Assembly: GCA_019747615.1 (NCBI GenBank) | Contig: JAIEQQ010000395.1 | Span: 1 to 5,278 of the forward strand | From: Phycisphaerales bacterium | GTDB taxonomy: Bacteria; Planctomycetota; Phycisphaerae; Phycisphaerales; UBA1924 | Direction of reading: 5' to 3' | DNA: 5,278 nucleotides | Part shown: positions 1 through 5,278 of the stretch, piece by piece | How positions within the stretch are numbered: the first letter of the stretch is position 1 | Layout: every line of letters starts with the position of its first letter | Notes under the pieces: model-generated | Seen by the model: the letters and a program-made list of their open reading frames with translations, nothing else | What the model was told of the DNA's origin: nothing | The model's database searches: none | Made by a program: the position numbers and the translations under genes

Positions 1-580
1 CCGCGAAGCGACCGCCCGGCCGGATGCTGGCGACTACGCGACGCCAGAGCGGCGCGAACGCGGGCGGCGGGCAGAAGGGCAGCGCGAACGACGCGTTGAC
101 CAACGTCGCTTGCATTGGCTCGGTCGGCTCCGGCTGGTTGGGCTGCCCGAACTGCTCGAAGGTTGCATCGATGGTGGTCAGCCGCGTGGGCGCATCGTCG
201 CCCAGCGCACGTGCTCGCGAAACGACGCGAGCGAGGCCGTCGGGACTGGAATCGATGGCCAGCACCTGCCAGCCTCGCGTCAGCAGCTCGACGGTGTCTC
301 GTCCTTCGCCACAGCCGAGATCGATCGCCAGCGCCCGCGCTGGGCGGGCGATCAGACCCTCGCGATCGAACAGCTCCAGCGCCTTGAGCAGCGTGGGGCG
401 TGCCGGCGTGTTCGCCATGGTGTCGAAGTACTTGGGCCAGTTGCGTTCGCGTGCGTAGACATGCGCTGGCAGCAGCGGCGTTGTCGGGTTCGGGGTGGTG
501 GCGGTCGCGGGGGGTGTGGGGGGCGTGGCTGATTCTCGCTCGCGCCGGGAATCGTCGTGATGGACTCGCTCACCGGTCAT
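1..580 (-). CDS. Class I SAM-dependent methyltransferase, TehB-like (partial, 3' end off the left edge)
   Basis: This gene encodes a predicted soluble methyltransferase with a Rossmann-type AdoMet-binding fold; the methyl acceptor cannot be told from sequence. Reading from ATG at 580 gives 193 residues before the window ends. Motif I is clear (ALAIDLGCGEGRDT, residues 83-96, with DLGCGEG at 87-93). The acidic residue closing strand 2 is D110 in VLAIDSSPDGL. A motif II-like acidic segment lies around D138. The block LVNASFALPFCPP (160-172) and the W-R-x-I-R-P-G-G segment near 179-190 resemble the TehB-like group. The stretch NWPKYFDTMANTPARPTLL (47-65) is the usual lead-in helix of these proteins, so the internal ATG at 418 is too late and no GTG or TTG lies between. 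That favours 580, although residues 18-35 are a low-complexity Pro/Thr/Ala segment. The gene is divergent from the UbiD homologue, with almost no space for a promoter outside coding sequence. The family is secure; the substrate is unknown. Confidence 0.9.
   Translation of the reverse strand, partial: MTGERVHHDDSRRERESATPPTPPATATTPNPTTPLLPAHVYARERNWPKYFDTMANTPARPTLLKALELFDREGLIARPARALAIDLGCGEGRDTVELLTRGWQVLAIDSSPDGLARVVSRARALGDDAPTRLTTIDATFEQFGQPNQPEPTEPMQATLVNASFALPFCPPPAFAPLWRRVVASIRPGGRFA
486..523 (+). other. G-run cluster with G-quadruplex potential upstream of the UbiD-family gene
   Basis: Four G runs lie on the plus strand: 486-488, 492-495, 509-514 and 518-523. The loops are 3, 13 and 3 bases, so one loop is longer than in a canonical quadruplex. 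On the minus strand the same bases encode the Pro/Thr-rich N-terminal segment of the methyltransferase. On the plus strand they lie about 70-107 bases before the UbiD-homologue ATG at 593, where its promoter or 5' leader should be. The G runs are seen; folding and any regulatory role are inference. Biased codons for Pro in high-GC DNA could explain them alone. Confidence 0.4.
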
Positions 581-592
581 ACCGTCCGATCA

Positions 593-2668
593 ATGTACCG
601 GAACCTGGGCGACTTTGTTCGAGCGTTAGAGGCCGCGGGCGAGCTTGCCCGAATCAACGCCCCCGTCGATCCTGTCCTTGAGATCCCGTGGGCTGCGGAT
701 CGCGCGAGCAAGTCTCGCGCCCCGCACGCCGGACACGCCTCGTCACTTCACAACGACCCGCGCTTCGCCCACCTCGGCGGCAAGGCCCTGCTCTTCGAGC
801 GGCCCACCGGCTCACAGTTCCCGCTCTTGATCAACGCCTGGGGCAGCTACCGGCGCATGGAGATGGCCCTCGGCGCGACCGCCGGTTTCGATGGCGTCGG
901 TGCCCGCATCGGGGCGCTGGTCAAGCCCGAGCCGCCGCGCTCGCTGAGGGAGCTCTGCGCGAAGGCTCATCAGTTCGCACCGCTGCTTCGCATACCACCG
1001 CGTCGCCGGCGTGGCTCCGGCCCTTGCCAGGACGTTGTGCTCACCGGCGATCGCGTGGATCTCACCACGCTTCCCATCATGCGGTGCTGGCCACACGACG
1101 GCGACTTCGCATCGCTCGGCTACCCCGCCGGCGTGAACGACGCGATCCCCGGTCTGCCCCGCGACGCAACGTGGAACGAGAAGTTCCGCGGGCGCTACAT
1201 CACGCTCGCGGGCATTCACACTATCCACGCCGACGACATCAACGAATCGCGCCCGTCCAGCCACAACATCGGCATGTATCGCGTGCAGCTCTTTGGCCCG
1301 CGCACCATGAGCATGCACTGGCACATCCACCACGACGGCGCTCGTCATTGGCGCTCGTGGAAGTCACTCGGCAAGCCCATGCCGGTCGCCATCGCCCTTG
1401 GCGGCGAGAGCGTGTTGCCGTATGCCGCCACGGCGCCACTCCCGCCGGGGATCAGCGAACTCCTGCTCGCCGGCTTCCTCCACGGCCGCGGCATCGAGAT
1501 GGTCCGCGCCGCCACCGTGCCGCTCTGGGTGCCCGCCAACGCCGAGATCATCATCGAGGGCTTCGTCAGCCATGAGTCCGGCAACATCGGCTTCGACCCG
1601 CGCTCCGGCCAGCCGCTCGGCCCCGGCGCAGTATTCGAAGGCCCCTTCGGCGACCACACCGGCTTCTACTCGTTGCCCGATCGCTACCCGCTGCTGAACG
1701 TCACCGCCATCACTCATTGCCGAAACGCGATCTACCCGACGACGGTCGTGGGCCTGCCGCCGCAGGAGGACTACTTCCTTGGCAAGGCGACCGAGCGCGT
1801 CTTCTTCCCGCTGCTCAAGACGCTGATCCACGATATTGAGGACTACGACCTTCCGCTGTTCGGCGCGTTTCACAACTGCGCGTGCATCCAGATCAAGAAG
1901 GCCTACCCGCTGCAAGGTCGTCGCGTGATGCACAGCGTCTGGGGCGCCGGACAGATGGCCTGGACCAAGACGATCTTCGTCGTCGATGCGGATGTTGACG
2001 TTCACAACACGTTCGCCGTGCTCTCCGCGGCGTGGGCGCACTGCGACCCGCTTCGCGACCTCGAACGCGTCAACGGGCCGCTGGACATTCTGGACCACGC
2101 GGCCCCGCGCCTCGGCGCTGGCACCAAGATCGGCTTCGATTGCACACGGAAGTTCGAGGATGACGCGATCGACGGGCGCCCGCTCCTGCCGGCGCGAGCG
2201 CCGATGAGTGATGACCAGCGCGATTTGACGCAGCGAGCGGTCGCATCGGCCGCGAGTGCCGCCGGCTTGCACGCCGAGATTTCCATCCCCGCGGCTCTTG
2301 CGGGTGGTTGGCTGTTCATTCGCGTGCAGAAAGCCGCGCCGGGGGACGGAGCGAGGGCGATCGCGATCCTCGATCAAGCCCTCGCGGGTCTGGCCGTCGC
2401 GCCGGGTTTCGTCATCGTCGTCGGGCAGGATGTGGACGTCAAGGACATCGACAGCGTGCTCTTCCACTGGTGTGCGCATACTGATGCCGGGCGCGATCTT
2501 TACACGCTGAACCGCTGCGTCGCGTTTGATGCAACGCCGAAGGTGCCGGGCGATGAACGCAACGGGCAGCCCGTTCGATCGTGGCCGCCGATCTTGCGGA
2601 CGACGCCGGAGATCGCCAAACGCGTGAGCGAGCGAGCGGCGGAGTTTGGAATCGCGCCATCGCGTTGA
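593..2668 (+). CDS. UbiD-family prenyl-FMN-dependent decarboxylase, long form
   Basis: This gene encodes a predicted cytosolic decarboxylase using prenylated FMN. Relatives act on ubiquinone or menaquinone precursors or other aromatic or unsaturated acids; the substrate here is not determinable. The expected active-site pattern is present (numbering from 593): N225 and R230 in HNIGMYRVQ, H246 in WHIHHDG, E302 in GIEMV, and E349/D354 in EGPFGD. These correspond to the metal-prFMN ligands and the catalytic Arg-Glu-acid trio known from UbiD and Fdc1. Other family marks are INAWGSYRRMEMALG (80-94), GPCQDVVLTGDRVDL (143-157) and WGAGQMAWTK (450-459). At 691 residues it exceeds the roughly 490 of E. 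coli UbiD. The extra C-terminal part (about 540-691) ends in FDATPK and SWPPIL and resembles the longer UbiD forms seen in Bacteroidetes-type genomes. ATG 593 begins MYRNLGDFVRALE, the normal UbiD N-terminus. An in-frame ATG at 557 adds 12 residues without family resemblance. No UbiX partner is visible. Confidence 0.94.
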   Translation: MYRNLGDFVRALEAAGELARINAPVDPVLEIPWAADRASKSRAPHAGHASSLHNDPRFAHLGGKALLFERPTGSQFPLLINAWGSYRRMEMALGATAGFDGVGARIGALVKPEPPRSLRELCAKAHQFAPLLRIPPRRRRGSGPCQDVVLTGDRVDLTTLPIMRCWPHDGDFASLGYPAGVNDAIPGLPRDATWNEKFRGRYITLAGIHTIHADDINESRPSSHNIGMYRVQLFGPRTMSMHWHIHHDGARHWRSWKSLGKPMPVAIALGGESVLPYAATAPLPPGISELLLAGFLHGRGIEMVRAATVPLWVPANAEIIIEGFVSHESGNIGFDPRSGQPLGPGAVFEGPFGDHTGFYSLPDRYPLLNVTAITHCRNAIYPTTVVGLPPQEDYFLGKATERVFFPLLKTLIHDIEDYDLPLFGAFHNCACIQIKKAYPLQGRRVMHSVWGAGQMAWTKTIFVVDADVDVHNTFAVLSAAWAHCDPLRDLERVNGPLDILDHAAPRLGAGTKIGFDCTRKFEDDAIDGRPLLPARAPMSDDQRDLTQRAVASAASAAGLHAEISIPAALAGGWLFIRVQKAAPGDGARAIAILDQALAGLAVAPGFVIVVGQDVDVKDIDSVLFHWCAHTDAGRDLYTLNRCVAFDATPKVPGDERNGQPVRSWPPILRTTPEIAKRVSERAAEFGIAPSR

Positions 2669-2704
2669 CGAGGCTCGCCGCGCCCAGCCCCTTCCCGCTT
2701 CCAT

Positions 2705-2794
2705 CTCCGTGGACCTCCGTGCCCCTCCGTCTGCTCCGGCTACAACTTCCCCTGCCTTCTCTGCGTTCCTCTGCAATCCCTGCGTCCCCTGCGT
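2705..2794. repeat. Degenerate 9-10 bp pyrimidine-rich tandem repeat in the intergenic spacer
   Basis: In the spacer after the UbiD-family gene, CTCCGT occurs at 2705-2710, 2715-2720 and 2725-2730, exactly 10 bases apart, followed by a degenerate CTCCGG at 2734-2739. After a short break, CTGCGT occurs at 2761-2766, 2780-2785 and 2789-2794, with a degenerate CTGCAA at 2771-2776, so spacing is 9-10 bases. The strand is strongly pyrimidine-rich. Similar degenerate repeats of this style occur between genes in several high-GC environmental bacteria. An open frame runs through it but encodes nothing recognisable. The function is unknown; it may be a dispersed intergenic repeat. Confidence 0.55.
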
Positions 2795-2826
2795 ACTCCG
2801 ATGTCGTGGACAATCTGGACGCCCAA

Positions 2827-2855
2827 GGCTGAAGCCTGAGCTTGCGCTCAGGGCT
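2827..2855. repeat. Imperfect inverted repeat (hairpin) in the leader of the DinB-like gene
   Basis: CCTGAGC at 2835-2841 and GCTCAGG at 2846-2852 form a perfect 7-bp stem with a 4-base loop. The stem extends to AGCC (2833-2836) against GGCT (2852-2855) if one G is bulged. The same AGCC can instead pair with GGCT at 2827-2830 over a 2-base loop, so two exclusive foldings are possible. It ends 27 bases before the ATG at 2883. No T-run follows on the plus strand, so it is not a textbook rho-independent terminator. It could be a dispersed palindromic repeat, a terminator for the upstream gene or a leader structure. Confidence 0.5.
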
Positions 2856-2882
2856 CCCTTTCCCTGTCCTACGCTGCGAACT

Positions 2883-3452
2883 ATGCAGCAAACGATGGAT
2901 CCCGACTCTCCGCAGCCGTATCTGGCAGCACTCGACGCGATCTCAAACACGTCGCTCATCAACCGCTATCGCGTTGGCGTTGAACGCTTCGACCGGCGCG
3001 TCTTCCAGATGACCGACGCACAGCTCGACATGGCGTTTCTGCCCGACGCGGGCGTGGGCACATGGCCCATCCGCGTGCTGCTGGGCCACTTGGCCGATGC
3101 CGAGATGGTGCTCGTTCATCGCCTCCGCCGCATCGCCAGCGAAGACCGCCCGCTCATGCAGTACTGGGACGAGAACGCCTTCATCGACAGCGGCCTGATG
3201 TACGGCACGCCCGAGACCGGCCCCAAGTTCCCCCCCGGCGCGTTCGTCGCCACCGTCCACACGCTCCGCCAGTGGACATCCGGCTGGCTCACCACGCTCG
3301 CGCCCGAAATCTTCGAGCGCTCCGGCCTGCACAGCGAGCTCGGCGAGCAGAAGTTCCGCGCGATCCTCCAGTACAACGTCTTCCACCTCGACCATCACGC
3401 GTGGTATCTGAATCGCAAGGTTCAGCGGTTGCTGGGGGCGGGGCAGGGGTAG
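2883..3452 (+). CDS. DinB/YfiT-family putative metal-dependent protein
   Basis: This gene encodes a 189-residue predicted cytosolic four-helix-bundle protein of the DinB superfamily, whose members bind a divalent metal through three histidines. Several act as thiol-dependent transferases (bacillithiol or mycothiol type), but many have no known activity. The first helix histidine is H69 in LLGHLADAEMVLVHR, the typical GHLADAE block, preceded by the usual T-W-P-I-R-V. The C-terminal pair lies in FHLDHHAWYLNRK (residues 167-179), where H168 and H172 give the H-x3-H spacing and H171 is an extra histidine. The length is normal for the family. The start at 2883 gives MQQTMDPDS; ATG 2895 is an alternative, and neither has a good Shine-Dalgarno sequence. 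Upstream in-frame sequence to 2646 is repeat-derived and unlike protein. It follows the UbiD-family gene on the same strand after 214 bases, which argues against tight operon coupling, and is convergent with the flavin reductase-like gene. The specific substrate is unknown. Confidence 0.9.
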   Translation: MQQTMDPDSPQPYLAALDAISNTSLINRYRVGVERFDRRVFQMTDAQLDMAFLPDAGVGTWPIRVLLGHLADAEMVLVHRLRRIASEDRPLMQYWDENAFIDSGLMYGTPETGPKFPPGAFVATVHTLRQWTSGWLTTLAPEIFERSGLHSELGEQKFRAILQYNVFHLDHHAWYLNRKVQRLLGAGQG

Positions 3453-3455
3453 GGA

Positions 3456-3477
3456 AGGGATCAAGGGGCCGATCCCT
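3456..3477. terminator. Possible bidirectional terminator hairpin between convergent genes
   Basis: AGGGATC (3456-3462) and GATCCCT (3471-3477) form a perfect 7-bp inverted repeat with an 8-base loop, starting 4 bases after the DinB-like stop codon. It lies in the only gap between two convergent genes, where a shared terminator is expected. It has no T-tract on either side, so it does not meet the classical rho-independent pattern. The right arm is also the first unit of a tandem repeat, which may explain the symmetry by chance. Confidence 0.35.
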
Positions 3478-3494
3478 CGATCCCTCGTTCCCTC
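3471..3494. repeat. Three-unit 8-bp tandem repeat
   Basis: GATCCCTC occurs at 3471-3478 and again at 3479-3486, directly followed by a one-mismatch copy GTTCCCTC at 3487-3494. The array fills most of the gap between the two convergent genes and abuts a second, different repeat at 3498-3528. The function is unknown. Confidence 0.6.
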
Positions 3495-3497
3495 CCC

Positions 3498-3528
3498 GCT
3501 CAGCACTCATTGCTCAGCACTCAGCACT
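3498..3528. repeat. CTCAGCACT repeat forming the 3' end of the flavin reductase-like gene
   Basis: CTCAGCACT occurs at 3499-3507, 3513-3521 and 3520-3528, the last two overlapping by two bases to give a 7-bp period. On the minus strand this encodes the final residues V-L-S-A-E-Q and the TGA stop (3509-3507) of the flavin reductase-like protein. The same repeat type looks like intergenic filler, so the original stop codon may have been replaced by repeat sequence. The direct copies are seen; the history is inference. Confidence 0.6.
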
Positions 3529-4160
3529 TTCCTGCCCATCGCCATCTCAAACCGCTCCCGCGTGCGGCAGTACCCAAGCCCGCCCATGCGTCCGATCGCG
3601 TCCAGCAGCGCCGGGTCGATGTGGTATCGCTCGTTGATCAGCCCGTCGTCGGCGTAGATGCTCACCACCTCGCCGATCACGATGTTGCCACCCGATGGCA
3701 CGCCCGGGTTGGTGCGGATCACCTGCTTGGTCACGCACTCGAACGCCAGCGGGCTCTCCACCACGCGCATCGGCCTCACGACCGCGCTCGCCGTCAGCGT
3801 CAGCCCCGCCATCGCCGCCTCGCTCTGGCCATACTCCAGCGGCTCGGCGCACGCCGCCATCTGGCGTGCGATCCGGTCCGGGCAGATGTGAACGACGAAC
3901 TCGCCGCTGCCGCCCTCGCTCACGGGTTTGGCGTTGCGCAGCGTGTCCTTCTCGCCGCCGCCAGCGGTGTTGGCCGGGCAGAACAGCAGCGTCATCGGAT
4001 CGCTCCCAACGCCCGCAAAGAACGAGAACGGCGCGACATTCACCATCGCCTCCGGCCCCGGCGATACCGTGCTCACCAGCGCGATCGGCCGCGGCACGAT
4101 CCCGCCGATCATCAGCTTGTATCGTGACGAAGCGTCGATCGTTCGTGGGTCAATCTGCAT
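3507..4160 (-). CDS. Flavin reductase-like, FMN-binding split-barrel protein
   Basis: This gene encodes a 217-residue predicted cytosolic protein with the flavin reductase-like domain (FMN-binding split barrel, DIM6/NTAB group). Members bind FMN and use NAD(P)H, and some supply reduced flavin to monooxygenases; the partner here is unknown. The N-terminal block is YKLMIGGIVPRPIALVST (14-31), followed by NVAPFSFFAGVGSDPMTLLF (41-60), the flavin-contacting region of the family. Next come KDTLRNA (71-77), GEFVVHI (86-92), SPLAFECV (136-143) and IVIGEVVSIYADD (160-172), all in the expected order, giving a complete domain. ATG 4160 (MQIDPRTID) is chosen because it begins just before the conserved domain. 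The same frame stays open to 4640, but that part is antisense to a plausible gene and lacks family resemblance. The last residues V-L-S-A-E-Q come from a short repeat, so the C-terminus is probably not functional. It is convergent with the DinB-like gene and divergent from the 133-residue gene. Confidence 0.93.
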   Translation of the reverse strand: MQIDPRTIDASSRYKLMIGGIVPRPIALVSTVSPGPEAMVNVAPFSFFAGVGSDPMTLLFCPANTAGGGEKDTLRNAKPVSEGGSGEFVVHICPDRIARQMAACAEPLEYGQSEAAMAGLTLTASAVVRPMRVVESPLAFECVTKQVIRTNPGVPSGGNIVIGEVVSIYADDGLINERYHIDPALLDAIGRMGGLGYCRTRERFEMAMGRKVLSAEQ

Positions 4161-4165
4161 CGTCG

Positions 4166-4193
4166 ATCGTAACCAGACATTCGTGATCCCCAA
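4166..4193 (-). promoter_or_regulatory. Weak candidate promoter for the flavin reductase-like gene
   Basis: On the minus strand, TTGGGG (4193-4188) and TACGAT (4171-4166) are separated by 16 bases, a partial match to sigma-70 -35 and -10 hexamers in a 39-base divergent spacer. The -10-like box ends 5 bases before the ATG at 4160, so transcription would begin at or next to the start codon, giving a leaderless mRNA. The match is weak and could be chance. Confidence 0.22.
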
Positions 4194-4199
4194 CGCTCC

Positions 4200-4601
4200 G
4201 TGCCGGCTTTCACCGGCGAACAATCCAACGTGGACGCTTTGACGTGGCAGGCACTGCTGGGCAAGTGGGTGGAGTTCGCGCAGGCGAGCGTCGCCATGCC
4301 CAAGACCGATTCGGGCCAGCGGTTCAAAGCCGCGGTCCCGGCGATCATCACGCTCCACGCCGTCGCGTGCGCTCTGGCCGAAATGGGTACGCTGGAACCA
4401 GTCGAGCAGCCCCTGGCCATCGACCGCGCGGCGTATCTTCTCACCCGCCACGCCGCCGAGCTCCGCGCCATCTGGCAACCCGAGCCCCCGCCGCCCGGTG
4501 TGCAAGAGATCATCGACGACGCCACCGCCGCCATCACGCACGCCCGCCAAACGCTCAACGCCTCTGCATCCACCGATCACACGCCGACGGAGCCACAGTA
4601 G
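4200..4601 (+). CDS. Conserved-looking hypothetical helical protein
   Basis: I do not recognise this 133-residue protein. Codon third positions are strongly G/C biased in this frame, as expected for a real gene here. The sequence looks like an all-helical soluble protein with no signal peptide. An amphipathic N-terminal helix (LTWQALLGKWVEFAQASVAM, 14-33) is followed by a hydrophobic helix around VPAIITLHAVACALAEM (46-62). A charged helix runs around 75-92 (IDRAAYLLTRHAAELRAIW), then a Pro-rich turn (PEPPPPG), a last helix (101-120) and a polar tail. The start is taken as GTG 4200 because a stop lies in frame at 4170; GTG 4230 is an equally possible start. It is divergent from the flavin reductase-like gene with 39 bases between starts, and its TAG stop is 6 bases before the ATG of the lipoprotein gene. 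That spacing suggests co-transcription and coupled translation. It has few polar catalytic-looking motifs, so a structural or regulatory role is as likely as an enzymatic one. Confidence 0.72.
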   Translation: MPAFTGEQSNVDALTWQALLGKWVEFAQASVAMPKTDSGQRFKAAVPAIITLHAVACALAEMGTLEPVEQPLAIDRAAYLLTRHAAELRAIWQPEPPPPGVQEIIDDATAAITHARQTLNASASTDHTPTEPQ

Positions 4602-4607
4602 AGCACG

Positions 4608-5278
<671 letters not shown>

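Noticed and set aside
24..532. Several plus-strand open frames of 90-144 codons opposite the methyltransferase
   Set aside because: They are Arg/Ser-rich shadow frames without domains. The minus-strand frame contains the clear AdoMet-binding motif.
2646..2882. Upstream extension of the DinB-like frame to 2646
   Set aside because: It overlaps the end of the UbiD-family gene and translates the pyrimidine-rich repeat. The DinB fold starts after ATG 2883.
1364..2962. A 532-codon open frame on the minus strand opposite the UbiD-family gene
   Set aside because: It is antisense to a well-supported enzyme. Its translation is Arg-rich with no recognisable domain, as expected from high-GC complementary frames.
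3471..3528. Possible CRISPR-like array or attachment site in the convergent gap
   Set aside because: The units are 7-9 bases and directly adjacent with no unique spacers. There is no cas gene, tRNA or integrase nearby.
593..4160. A UbiD plus flavin-supply operon formed by the decarboxylase and the flavin reductase-like gene
   Set aside because: The genes face each other with the DinB-like gene and repeats between them. UbiD needs prenylated FMN from a UbiX-type prenyltransferase, and the split-barrel protein is not one.

Overview
The window is high-GC DNA with tightly packed genes on both strands and strong G/C preference at third codon positions. Few starts have a clear Shine-Dalgarno sequence. 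The right end runs into a 30-base C homopolymer and junk-like sequence, so this looks like the end of a draft or metagenomic contig. The GC content, weak ribosome-binding sites, long-form UbiD homologue and degenerate short repeats between genes would fit a planctomycete (possibly Phycisphaerae-like). That assignment is inference and is not proven by any marker here.

Layout from left to right: (1) the N-terminal 193 residues of a class I SAM-dependent methyltransferase on the minus strand, cut by the left edge; (2) a divergent long-form UbiD-family (prenyl-FMN-dependent) decarboxylase on the plus strand, with its start codon only about 12 bases from that of the methyltransferase; (3) a 214-base spacer holding a degenerate 9-10 bp pyrimidine-rich repeat array and a hairpin; (4) a DinB/YfiT-like putative metal-binding protein on the plus strand; (5) a 54-base gap holding an inverted repeat and short tandem repeats, one of which forms the 3' end of the next gene; (6) a flavin reductase-like FMN-binding split-barrel protein on the minus strand; (7) a divergent two-gene plus-strand unit of an unrecognised 133-residue helical protein followed 6 bases later by a predicted lipoprotein with a glycine-rich linker, which runs off the right end into the poly-C tail.

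The orientations alternate (minus, plus, plus, minus, plus, plus), so at most two short co-directional pairs exist and no common pathway is evident. The UbiD homologue needs prenylated FMN made by a UbiX-type enzyme, and none is encoded here. The flavin reductase-like gene is convergent with the DinB gene and is not in an operon with the UbiD gene. I see no CRISPR array, IS element, RNA gene, toxin-antitoxin pair or defence system. The region reads as ordinary chromosomal housekeeping and accessory sequence. The points worth a second look are the repeats, the G-runs, the close divergent starts and the artefactual contig end.
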